DNA from: Ruminococcaceae bacterium UBA7135
Lineage (GTDB): Bacteria > Bacillota > Clostridia > Oscillospirales > Ruminococcaceae
Assembly: GCA_002492075.1 (NCBI GenBank)
Contig: DKXD01000101.1
Span: forward strand, 1 to 8,731
Direction of reading: 5' to 3'
Length of the DNA: 8,731 nt
Shown here: in pieces, positions 1 through 6,197 of the stretch
Layout: each line of letters starts with the position of its first letter
Position numbering within the stretch: the stretch's first letter is position 1
Notes under the pieces: generated by a model
Told to the model about the DNA's origin: nothing
Databases searched by the model: none
The model's input: only the letters and a program-made list of their open reading frames with translations
Position numbers and translations under genes: made by a program

Positions 1-6
1 TAAGAT

Positions 7-14
7 CTCCTTTT
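7..14 (-). promoter_or_regulatory. Ribosome binding site of a gene starting beyond the left edge
   Basis: On the minus strand the bases read AAAAGGAG, followed by ATCTTA up to the window edge. This is a strong Shine-Dalgarno sequence about 50 nt after the DUF58 stop codon, at the right distance for a start codon just outside the window. It implies a third gene in the MoxR-DUF58 operon. In this family the next gene is often a transglutaminase-like membrane protein, but no codon of it is visible, so its identity is inference only. Confidence 0.6.
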
Positions 15-61
15 TGGTAATATTATTTCGGCGTTCCAAGCTGACTTATCACAAACAAAAC

Positions 62-1246
62 CTACCCCGCGCCTGTTATAGACTGCGCCAACGATGTTTT
101 AAGCGCGTCCTCGCTTGTGCCCATCACGTTAACGAACAGAAAACGCTCATTGGCAAGATCGGCTTCAATGCTCTGCCCCGAAAGGTTCAGATACACATAA
201 AAGACCGTGACCTGCTGCGCCGCGTTTTTCACACGCTCGATAAGCTCGTCGGTGAGCTTGTCGGTGATGATGATAAGTATAGCCGCGCCGCTTTTGTCCA
301 GCCTGTCTATCATTGACATGATGTCCTCGGTCTCGAGATCGGTAGGCATCACCGACATCATGTCAAAAAAACGCTCGAAAGCGCCCCTGTCACCGATAAA
401 CGGCGGCTTTCCGCTGAGATCGCCGATATTCACCGTGGAGTGTATGCCCCTATCAAACGCGGTTTTGACGAACGCTATCGCCGTTTCTATCACCATATCC
501 GCGCGCGCCATACCCGCGGCATCGCTTTTTTGGTCATAATCGCAAAGCACCGCCGCGTGAAGATCGTTCGTGCTGTCGTACTGCTTTATCATCAGTTCGT
601 CCTGCTTTGCGGTGAGCTTCCAGTGAACCATTTGCAGAATATCGCCATCGCGGTAATCGCGGACGTGCGAAAAGTCCTCCTTGTCCGCTGAATGAAGCTG
701 CTTTTGCGCGTAGCTCTGCTCCACCGCAGATTGAAAAATGCTGCCGTCCAATTCAAACCTGCGGGGAAGAAATACGATAGGTATGGAGCACTCGTATTTT
801 TTTGAAACGCGGATTATCCTCAGCGGATCGACGATATATATCTTCCGTATCTCGCAAGTGAAACCGCCGCGAAACCTATGCAAGCTCTTCACGGAAATCT
901 CGGCATTGCTGAACGCGGGCAGCGATATAAAAAGCCTCTTTTCGGCAAACAGACCCGTGTCTCCGTCGGGAAGGCTGCAAACAAGCTCCATGGGAACGGC
1001 GGGAATTATGAAAGGATTGTGCGCCCTTATCATAAGCCCGAACGAAAGCTCCTTTTGTATCACGATACGATCAGCGCAAAACTCCGCTTTGGCGAAGATA
1101 AGCTGCAATATCGCCATAATAAGCGCCAGCAGCGGATAAAGCAGCACGACAAAAAGCAATATCTGCGTTATCTTGCTGTAATAAGCCATGGAAAACCCAA
1201 AACACGCCAGCACCGTAAGACCGTATAAAACTCGATTTCTTACCAC
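62..1246 (-). CDS. DUF58 domain-containing membrane-anchored protein
   Basis: A 394-aa protein of the DUF58 family, which has a VWA-like fold and usually works with a MoxR ATPase at the membrane, often in envelope or assembly functions; the exact role here is unknown. Two hydrophobic segments (about residues 7-22 and 27-50) anchor the N terminus. A soluble beta-rich region follows, then the DUF58 signature at residues 192-223 (VRDYRDGD, then VHWKLTAK, then MIKQYD), then a C-terminal alpha/beta part with the hydrophobic strand AAILIIITDK. The start is GTG at 1246-1244: a GGAG lies 8 nt upstream, inside the last codons of the MoxR gene, and only 4 nt separate the two genes. This indicates coupled translation. 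Length and order (MoxR then DUF58) are typical of the family. The stop is TAG at 64-62. Confidence 0.93.
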   Translation of the reverse strand: MVRNRVLYGLTVLACFGFSMAYYSKITQILLFVVLLYPLLALIMAILQLIFAKAEFCADRIVIQKELSFGLMIRAHNPFIIPAVPMELVCSLPDGDTGLFAEKRLFISLPAFSNAEISVKSLHRFRGGFTCEIRKIYIVDPLRIIRVSKKYECSIPIVFLPRRFELDGSIFQSAVEQSYAQKQLHSADKEDFSHVRDYRDGDILQMVHWKLTAKQDELMIKQYDSTNDLHAAVLCDYDQKSDAAGMARADMVIETAIAFVKTAFDRGIHSTVNIGDLSGKPPFIGDRGAFERFFDMMSVMPTDLETEDIMSMIDRLDKSGAAILIIITDKLTDELIERVKNAAQQVTVFYVYLNLSGQSIEADLANERFLFVNVMGTSEDALKTSLAQSITGAG

Positions 1247-1250
1247 GATA

Positions 1251-2204
1251 TCAGCTCCGTTTGACGGGCGGCACCACCATGCTCACCGCGTCCTCCAGCA
1301 CCGAGCGCACTGTGCGCTTGTTGACGCGCGATTCCTGCCGCATTACTATTCTATGCTCTAACACGGGAATAAGCAGCCGAACTATGTCCTCAGGGATAAC
1401 GTAATCGCGCCCGCGAAGATACGCGTAAGCCCGCGACGCCTGCATAAGCGCCACGGAGGCGCGGGGGCTTGCGCCCAAGGCTACGGACGGGTGGTTTCTT
1501 GTGGCTGCCGCAAGCTCGGCGACATACTTGCAAAGGCTCTCCGCGAAGATTATGCTGTTCACGTCCTCTATGCACTCAGCGATCTGTTCGGCGCTCATCA
1601 CATTTTCGACGTCATCAAGCGGGTTATCATACAGCCTGTCCATCATTATCTGCTGCTCCTCGGCAATGGTCGGATATCCCATGCTGATCTTCATCATAAA
1701 GCGGTCGAGCTGCGCCTCGGGCAGCGGGAACGTTCCCACATACCCTTGGGAGTTCTGTGTGGCAATGACCATAAACGGCGCGGGAAGTATGTAAGTGGTG
1801 CCGTCAACGGTAACGCGCTTTTCCTCCATAGCCTCCAACAGCGCGGACTGCGTTTTCGGGGAAGTTCTGTTTATCTCGTCCGCCAGCAGGATATTTGTCA
1901 TAACAAGACCGGGGCGGTATTCAAACTGATTTTCCTCTTTGTTGTACATCGTGAAGCCCGTGATATCCGAAGCCATAACATCGGGTGTGAACTGTGCGCG
2001 CCTAAACGCCAGCCCGGACGCTTTTCCAAGCGCCATAGCGAGCGTTGTTTTTCCCACGCCCGGCACGTCCTCGATAAGCACGTGACCCTTGGCTAAAAGA
2101 CTTGTCAACACGATAAGCAGAGCGTCGTCTTTTCCCTTTATAACCTTTGAGACCTCGCTTACCAGATCGCTTAGCATATACTGATTTTGAAATTTTTCCG
2201 ACAT
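1251..2204 (-). CDS. MoxR-family AAA+ ATPase
   Basis: A 317-aa cytoplasmic AAA+ ATPase of the MoxR family. These act as chaperone-like ATPases on VWA-fold partners, here most likely the DUF58 protein encoded 4 nt downstream. All nucleotide-binding parts are visible: Walker A PGVGKTT at residues 48-54, Walker B ILLADE at 105-110, the NRTSPKTQSALLEAMEE segment that follows it, sensor 1 ATQN at 148-151, the family motif GTFPLPEAQLDRF at 157-169, and sensor 2 GASPRAS at 244-250. Length is normal for MoxR. One small deviation is NSQGYVGTF where many members have NPxEQEGTY. The ATG start has AAAGG about 9 nt upstream and follows a recognisable promoter (2263-2291). The protein should be active as judged from its motifs. 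Confidence 0.97.
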   Translation of the reverse strand: MSEKFQNQYMLSDLVSEVSKVIKGKDDALLIVLTSLLAKGHVLIEDVPGVGKTTLAMALGKASGLAFRRAQFTPDVMASDITGFTMYNKEENQFEYRPGLVMTNILLADEINRTSPKTQSALLEAMEEKRVTVDGTTYILPAPFMVIATQNSQGYVGTFPLPEAQLDRFMMKISMGYPTIAEEQQIMMDRLYDNPLDDVENVMSAEQIAECIEDVNSIIFAESLCKYVAELAAATRNHPSVALGASPRASVALMQASRAYAYLRGRDYVIPEDIVRLLIPVLEHRIVMRQESRVNKRTVRSVLEDAVSMVVPPVKRS

Positions 2205-2262
2205 ATTTTTTGACCTTTCCGGAGAGTTTATTGTTATAGAGTGAGACCTAATGTATATTTAT

Positions 2263-2291
2263 ATTTTACCATACCGTGAAGAAAAAATCAA
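2263..2291 (-). promoter_or_regulatory. Sigma-A-type promoter of the MoxR-DUF58 operon
   Basis: Read on the minus strand, a -35 box TTGATT (2291-2286) and a -10 box TAAAAT (2268-2263) are separated by exactly 17 bp, and the -10 is preceded by TGG, an extended -10 (TGn). Transcription should begin near 2256, giving a leader of about 50 nt before the MoxR start at 2204. It lies just after the stop of the preceding membrane-protein gene, so the MoxR unit has its own promoter. No operator repeat was seen beside it. Confidence 0.65.
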
Positions 2292-2303
2292 CCTAAATCG
2301 CGG

Positions 2304-2861
2304 TTATTTCTTTTTCTTCCCGTCCAATATGGAGGGTGCCTCCTCGTTGTCGCGTTCTATGCGCTTTTGTATCCATTTGGGGATATTGATGACAAGCATA
2401 ATGGCGATCGTCAGCACGGCAATGAAAAGGCTCGGCATAAATAGCGCGGCGGGGTGGTTATTCTCGTAAAGCTCTGAGAAGCTGTGGTACGTCACCAGGG
2501 TTCCCACGGCGGCGGCAAGGTGTATGCACGTTGCTATCTTTGAGCGCCCGAACATCAGCACGAACAGTCCGATAATGTACACTATCGACGAAACGAGCCA
2601 CCACACCGCCGACGGGTCGCTTGCGACCTCCGAGTCAACGATGTCGCCATACCAAATGCACAGCGGACCGAATATTCCCAGCACTACCGCAAAAATGGTA
2701 GTGAGTATCAGTTCCAGAACCTTTAGGATGATCACCGTGATCTTCCCGGCGCCCTCGCCCTGATCCTTTACAAAAAATATAAACCCACCCTTGTCCTCGC
2801 TCTTTGATGTTTTCGCGTTTTTTTGGTTCTTGGGCGGGGGTAGTTTTACTTGTTTTCTCAT
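2304..2861 (-). CDS. Predicted four-helix membrane protein, function unknown
   Basis: A 185-aa protein that I do not recognise. The first 40 residues are soluble and very basic (several KxxK stretches, a PPP run), then come four hydrophobic segments at about 41-71, 84-105, 107-126 and 137-160, and a charged C-terminal tail (IQKRIERDNEE, ending in four lysines). The basic ends suggest both termini lie in the cytoplasm. There is no signal peptide, catalytic motif or cysteine pair. The ATG start is secure: GGGAGG precedes it by 5-6 nt. It begins 62 bp after the TtcA-like gene, with no convincing promoter in between, so the two are probably co-transcribed. It could be a small accessory or structural membrane protein. 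The coding call is strong; the function is open. Confidence 0.8.
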   Translation of the reverse strand: MRKQVKLPPPKNQKNAKTSKSEDKGGFIFFVKDQGEGAGKITVIILKVLELILTTIFAVVLGIFGPLCIWYGDIVDSEVASDPSAVWWLVSSIVYIIGLFVLMFGRSKIATCIHLAAAVGTLVTYHSFSELYENNHPAALFMPSLFIAVLTIAIMLVINIPKWIQKRIERDNEEAPSILDGKKKK

Positions 2862-2923
2862 ATTTCCTCCCGGTTTAACCCGTATGACATTCTTTGTTTT
2901 TCGGTTCTACCCGCCGTTTTCTG

Positions 2924-3649
2924 TCAGCCGTTCTTGTAGCCCCAGCGGTCTATGCCCGATCTTCTCATAGCGCCGAATATACGCTGCTTAACTCCGTGAT
3001 TTTGATGCTCCAGTTCGTTTAAGAACTCTTTCATCGACTGCCGCGTGGTGTGCTTATCGGCCGGGCACTTCGACTTTACTATCTCGAAGCCGTTTCGTTT
3101 GGCGCAGGATACCACCGCGTGCTCGGGCGCGAACACCAGCGGTCTTATCAGCGTTATATCCTTGCGCGAAAGATAGGATATAGGCGCGAAGCAGCCTATG
3201 CGCCCCTCTTGGAAAAGGTTCATCATAAACGTTTCGATAGCGTCATCGTAGTTGTGCCCCAAAGCTATCTTATTGCAGCCCGCCGCCTTTGCCGCGTCGT
3301 GGAGCGCCCCGCGTCTCATTTTCGCGCACAGCGAGCATGGGTTCGGCTCTTTTCGTATATCAAACACTATCTCACCTATATCGGTTTTTACCAAGTGAAA
3401 CTCAACGTCAAGCTCGCCGCACAGCCTTGCCACGGGCGAATAATCCGTCTCGACCCCACCAAAACGCGGATCGAGCGTCACGCAGACAAGCTCATACTTT
3501 TTTTCGTAAAATCTCCGCATTTTCGCAAGCCCCGCCAGCAAAACCAAGCTGTCCTTTCCGCCCGAAACGCCGACAGCTATTCTGTCGCCGTCCTCTATCA
3601 AATCGAACTCCTGACACGCGCGGCGGATATATCCGAGTATCTTCTGCAC
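2924..3649 (-). CDS. TtcA-family PP-loop ATPase, tRNA 2-thiolation enzyme
   Basis: A 241-aa cytoplasmic enzyme of the PP-loop (N-type ATP pyrophosphatase) superfamily, closest by motif to TtcA, which adenylates cytidine 32 of certain tRNAs and replaces the 2-oxygen with sulfur using an iron-sulfur cluster. The PP-loop SGGKDS is at residues 29-34. The motif PCSLCAKMRRG at 104-114 gives Cys105 and Cys108, followed by IALGHNYDD at 128-136, and a third cysteine, Cys195, lies in KSKCPADKHTTRQ. In characterised TtcA three such cysteines hold the cluster. The start is GTG at 3649-3647 with GGAGGG 5 nt upstream. Its promoter is at 3684-3712. Well-studied TtcA proteins are proteobacterial, so the exact tRNA position in this organism is inferred. 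TilS-type lysidine synthase is the alternative, but it lacks this cysteine set. Confidence 0.87.
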   Translation of the reverse strand: MQKILGYIRRACQEFDLIEDGDRIAVGVSGGKDSLVLLAGLAKMRRFYEKKYELVCVTLDPRFGGVETDYSPVARLCGELDVEFHLVKTDIGEIVFDIRKEPNPCSLCAKMRRGALHDAAKAAGCNKIALGHNYDDAIETFMMNLFQEGRIGCFAPISYLSRKDITLIRPLVFAPEHAVVSCAKRNGFEIVKSKCPADKHTTRQSMKEFLNELEHQNHGVKQRIFGAMRRSGIDRWGYKNG

Positions 3650-3683
3650 AATATCCCTCCAAGAAATTGAAGCTTACTTATTT

Positions 3684-3712
3684 ATTATATAGCATTTCAC
3701 AAACAAAGTCAA
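3684..3712 (-). promoter_or_regulatory. Leftward sigma-A promoter for the TtcA-like gene
   Basis: On the minus strand TTGACT (3712-3707) and TATAAT (3689-3684) are separated by 17 bp. Transcription should begin near 3677, leaving a short leader of about 28 nt before the GTG start at 3649. It probably also serves the membrane-protein gene downstream. Its -35 box lies 10 bp from the -35 box of the rightward promoter. Confidence 0.75.
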
Positions 3713-3722
3713 GCGGTTTTCA

Positions 3723-3751
3723 TTGACAAGCGGGAAAAAAAGAAGTATAAT
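3723..3751 (+). promoter_or_regulatory. Perfect-consensus sigma-A promoter of the VWA/LRR operon
   Basis: TTGACA at 3723-3728 and TATAAT at 3746-3751 match the consensus at all twelve positions with the ideal 17-bp spacer. Transcription should start near 3758, about 119 nt before the first gene. Such a promoter predicts high basal transcription, so control, if any, would come from the structured leader or from a factor covering the region shared with the leftward promoter. Confidence 0.82.
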
Positions 3752-3761
3752 ATATATAAAT

Positions 3762-3807
3762 ACTGTTTCTCTCCCCCTGCGAAGCGTGGGAGAGAAAATA
3801 AGACAGT
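3762..3807 (+). promoter_or_regulatory. Long hairpin in the operon leader (possible palindromic element)
   Basis: The arms TTTCTCTCCC (3766-3775) and GGGAGAGAAA (3788-3797) pair perfectly over 10 bp, with a small inner GC-GAA-GC stem in the loop (3779-3785). An outer ACTGT (3762-3766) can pair with ACAGT (3803-3807) across a short bulge. It begins within a few bases of the expected transcription start. No T-run follows on either strand, so it is not an intrinsic terminator. It may stabilise the 5' end of the mRNA, or be a small intergenic palindrome of the repeated kind found in clostridial genomes; copies elsewhere cannot be seen from one window. Confidence 0.6.
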
Positions 3808-3815
3808 GGGGCTGC

Positions 3816-3857
3816 TGCTTTTAATGAGAAACCGGTATAAACGGCTAAAGCAAGCCG
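3816..3857 (+). promoter_or_regulatory. Leader hairpin with possible pseudoknot upstream of the VWA gene
   Basis: CGGCT (3842-3846) pairs with AGCCG (3853-3857) around the six-base loop AAAGCA (3847-3852). That loop is fully complementary to TGCTTT at 3816-3821, 20 bases upstream of the stem, so a hairpin-type pseudoknot can be drawn. The element ends 7 bases before the ribosome binding site AGGAG (3864-3868). I could not match it to a riboswitch class I know; the sequence GCCGCCTG near the end only loosely resembles the 3' part of the ZTP (pfl) motif, and the rest of that motif is absent. Confidence 0.4.
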
Positions 3858-3870
3858 CCTGACAGGAGAT

Positions 3871-3885
3871 GTCAATATGCTTGAC
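3871..3885 (+). promoter_or_regulatory. Small inverted repeat enclosing the VWA start codon
   Basis: GTCAA (3871-3875) and TTGAC (3881-3885) are perfect inverted repeats around the loop TATGC, which contains the ATG at 3877-3879. A 5-bp stem is weak and could form by chance, but its exact placement on the start codon could tune initiation. Confidence 0.3.
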
Positions 3886-5244
3886 GAAGTAACAAGCGAA
3901 AAAACCGAAAAAATAGCGTTGGAGATACTGCAAATGTCGAAAAACAAGCTGCTGGTCAATCTGCGCTTTCTTGATATGGCGCTCAGCCGCTTGACCCCCA
4001 CGCCCGATGACAAACACACCACCTCCTGCGCCACAGACGGCAAGGTGTTCATCTTCGACTCGAAACACATTCTTTCAACGTTCCGCGTGGAGGACAATAT
4101 GGTCACGCGGAATTATCTGCACACGGTGTTCCACTGCGTATTTCGGCATATGTTTGTAAACGCGCTGATAAACACCGAACTTTGGGATATAGCGTGCGAT
4201 ATCGCCGTTGAAAGCGTGATAAACGATTTAAAGCTGGACTATCTCACAACGCTGCGCTCGGGGCAGCAGGAACAGTTTCTTGAGGGCTTCAAGGGCGAGA
4301 TAAAGACGCTCTCGGCGGAGAAGATATACCGCTTTCTGCTGGACAAAAAACTGCCGCAGAAGTCAATAGACGCGCTTAAAATACTGTTCAAAGCGGACGA
4401 CCACTTTTTGTGGTATCTCACCGACGAGCAAAAATCGGGGCTTGGTATTTCGGGCTACGGCGACAGCGGCGCGGCGGACAACGTTATCAGCGCGTTTTTT
4501 GTTGATCGCGCAGAGCTTATCGACGACTGGACCGGCATAGGCGAGCGTATGCAGGTGGATATGGAAACGTTTGGCAAACAGCGCGGCACGGAAGCCGGGC
4601 TTCTCACACAGAACCTCCGCGAGGTGAACCGCGAGCGCTACGACTACACCGAGTTTCTCAAGAAATTCGCTGTGCGCGGCGAGATAATGAAGATCAATCC
4701 CGACGAGTTCGACTACAACTACTACACCTACGGCTTGAGCCTGTACAAAAATATGCCGCTTATCGAGCCGCTGGAATATAAAGACGTTAAAGCTATCCGC
4801 GAATTTGTTATAGCGATAGACACCTCCGGTTCGACATCGGGAGAACTTGTGCAGAAATTTGTCCAGAAAACCTACAACATTCTCAAAAGCGCCGAAAGCT
4901 TTTTCACCAAAATAAATCTCCATATAATCCAGTGCGACGCGGCGATACAGGAGGACGTGAAGATCACCACGCAGGAGGAGTTCGACGCTTATCTTAAAAC
5001 CATGAAGATACACGGCTTAGGCGGCACTGATTTCCGACCCGTATTCAGCTATGTAAATTCGCTTGCGGACATAGGGGAGTTTTCAAACCTCAAGGGGATT
5101 ATTTACCTTACGGACGGATACGGTGCATTCCCCGCTAAAAAGCCCGACTATGAAACAGCTTTCGTGTTTATCGACGACGAGCCCAACAACTATAAAGTAC
5201 CCGCTTGGGCGATAAAGCTGGTGTTAAGGAGTGATGAAATATGA
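3877..5244 (+). CDS. DUF2201-type protein: metallopeptidase-like domain plus VWA domain
   Basis: A 455-aa cytoplasmic protein with the layout of the DUF2201 family: an N-terminal 'putative metallopeptidase' domain (about 1-270) and a C-terminal VWA-like domain (about 305-455). The VWA metal site (MIDAS) looks complete: DTSGSTSG at 315-322, Thr384 in GGTDFRP, and Asp413 in LTDGYG. In the N-terminal domain the place of the zinc motif HExxH holds HTVFH (82-86), followed by CVFRH and by WDIACDIAVE (103-112), the equivalent of the family's W-N-I-A-x-D segment. The usual glutamate is therefore threonine, which argues against ordinary protease activity. VWA proteins of this type normally work with a MoxR-like AAA+ ATPase; none is adjacent on this strand. 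The ATG start has AGGAG 8 nt upstream. It is the first gene of the operon and overlaps the next one by ATGA. Confidence 0.9.
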   Translation: MLDEVTSEKTEKIALEILQMSKNKLLVNLRFLDMALSRLTPTPDDKHTTSCATDGKVFIFDSKHILSTFRVEDNMVTRNYLHTVFHCVFRHMFVNALINTELWDIACDIAVESVINDLKLDYLTTLRSGQQEQFLEGFKGEIKTLSAEKIYRFLLDKKLPQKSIDALKILFKADDHFLWYLTDEQKSGLGISGYGDSGAADNVISAFFVDRAELIDDWTGIGERMQVDMETFGKQRGTEAGLLTQNLREVNRERYDYTEFLKKFAVRGEIMKINPDEFDYNYYTYGLSLYKNMPLIEPLEYKDVKAIREFVIAIDTSGSTSGELVQKFVQKTYNILKSAESFFTKINLHIIQCDAAIQEDVKITTQEEFDAYLKTMKIHGLGGTDFRPVFSYVNSLADIGEFSNLKGIIYLTDGYGAFPAKKPDYETAFVFIDDEPNNYKVPAWAIKLVLRSDEI

Positions 5245-5783
5245 CCGAAGAAATAAAACGTATTGTTGAAAAAACCTATATAGAAAAAGATTATGGGCAT
5301 TTCATTTCAAGATGTCACGGAAAAATCGAATTTATCGACAAGCTTTTAACTGCCGCTAGGACAAAGTTTGGGAAAGCGGATGTTTGGGAGCTGCCCGACG
5401 ATCCATGCATCGAGATACATTTTGATGTGAGCAGGTTTGCCAAAAACGATTTCAAAATAAGATATACGACCGTGCTGTCGATAAGCAAGATAGTTGATAT
5501 GTACTATCTTCAGCACGAATTTGAGGTAGACAATCCCGACCCCGACAGCATAGAGCCGTTTCCATGCGGCTTTGGAGACGTGCCGTACTGCAAGCTGCAA
5601 TACGCTCTTGAAGAGGCGGTATGTGGATTTCTGTCGGAAAAGGGGTTCAAGCGGCTGTCTTACGCGGAAAGAGAGGAAGTTATCCCCGAAGTCGAAATGC
5701 CGCAGAACGAGATCTTCGGCACGCAGATGACGGTGGAATATGCCGTGTTTAAGGATATGTGGGGTTTAGGAGAATTGAGCTGA
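5241..5783 (+). CDS. Hypothetical 180-aa cytoplasmic protein in the VWA operon
   Basis: I do not recognise this protein. It is soluble and acidic, with no membrane segment or signal peptide. Visible features are a helical start (MTEEIKRIVEKTYIEK), a strand-rich middle with CIEIHFDVSRF (56-66) and FKIRYTTVLSISKIVDMYYL (71-90), a loop rich in Asp and Pro (96-108) leading to CGFGDVPYC (109-117), then a helix (LQYALEEAVCGFLSEKGF) and an acidic tail. Five cysteines occur, but not in a clear metal-binding pattern. Its ATG overlaps the VWA stop (ATGA), with AAGGAG 9 nt upstream inside the VWA gene, so it is translated by coupling. Its size and its place beside an Imm1-like gene would suit a second immunity-type or adaptor protein, but that is a guess. 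The coding call is firm because both ends are tightly coupled to neighbours. Confidence 0.85.
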   Translation: MTEEIKRIVEKTYIEKDYGHFISRCHGKIEFIDKLLTAARTKFGKADVWELPDDPCIEIHFDVSRFAKNDFKIRYTTVLSISKIVDMYYLQHEFEVDNPDPDSIEPFPCGFGDVPYCKLQYALEEAVCGFLSEKGFKRLSYAEREEVIPEVEMPQNEIFGTQMTVEYAVFKDMWGLGELS

Positions 5784-6178
5784 TGAATGCTTATATAGAG
5801 TATTGTATCGATGGATTTCATAATGTTGAAACTCCTGTTGTGTCTTTGCGCGAACAGCTGCGGACGATCAAAAACGAAACGACCGATCTTTTCACCGCGC
5901 CGTTTGGCGTGGATGTAGTTATAGACGAAACAGGAAGAATGAGCATAGGCTTGGACGAAAACACCGTTTTGTGCTACAAATCGACCGATCTTGAAACTCA
6001 GCTTACGGCTTTGGGCGATTTGAATGCCGAGGGCGGCGCGGTCTTTTATTTCGGAGATTACTCGATTTTGTCGAAAAAATATCTTATTCCATATAGGCTT
6101 GCCTTGGACGTTTTGGAGCATTGGATAGAAACCGGAGAATTAAGCGGTCGGGTTAAATGGACAGATAAAATATATTGA
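5783..6178 (+). CDS. Imm1-like immunity protein
   Basis: A 131-aa protein resembling the Imm1 family of immunity proteins, which protect cells from polymorphic toxins, often nucleases or deaminases. The family-like part is the C-terminal half: VFYFGDYSILSKKYLIP (87-103), a helix ALDVLEHWIETGEL (107-120) and VKW (124-126). This matches the pattern I remember for Imm1: an aromatic FYFG strand, an L-I-P-x-x-x-A helix, a TG turn, then a tryptophan. The N-terminal half has strand VDVVIDETGRMSIGLDE (43-59). I chose the ATG at 5783 because it overlaps the preceding stop (TGATG) and has AGGAG 10 nt upstream; an in-frame GTG at 5759 would add eight residues but lies deep in the preceding gene. No toxin gene is visible nearby, so it may be an orphan or have a new role. 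The family call comes from memory, without a profile search. Confidence 0.72.
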   Translation: MNAYIEYCIDGFHNVETPVVSLREQLRTIKNETTDLFTAPFGVDVVIDETGRMSIGLDENTVLCYKSTDLETQLTALGDLNAEGGAVFYFGDYSILSKKYLIPYRLALDVLEHWIETGELSGRVKWTDKIY

Positions 6179-6197
6179 ACACGCTCCGGAGGAAACA

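Noticed and set aside
1491..2096. Plus-strand open frame of about 200 codons across the MoxR gene
   Set aside because: It is fully antisense to a gene with all AAA+ motifs, has no ribosome binding site, and its translation is rich in His, Arg and Cys with no family pattern.
2278..2304. Terminator after the membrane-protein gene (AACC...GGTT then a T-run on the minus strand)
   Set aside because: The stem has only four or five base pairs, too weak to call, and the T-run overlaps the -35 box of the next promoter.
3050..3670. Plus-strand open frame of 206 codons across the TtcA-like gene
   Set aside because: Antisense shadow of a gene with clear PP-loop and cysteine motifs; no ribosome binding site and no plausible domain.
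3762..3807. Intrinsic terminator in the divergent spacer
   Set aside because: The stem is strong but no T-run follows on either strand, and it would block the operon immediately after its promoter.
3842..3868. ZTP-type riboswitch suggested by GCCGCCTG
   Set aside because: Only a few bases agree; the conserved upstream part of that motif cannot be found.
3709..4106. Two minus-strand open frames covering the leader and the start of the VWA gene
   Set aside because: They cross both promoters and the structured leader, and no family pattern is seen in either translation.
5759..5782. GTG start that would lengthen the Imm1-like protein by eight residues
   Set aside because: It lies inside the preceding gene; the ATG at 5783 overlaps the stop codon and has a correctly spaced AGGAG.
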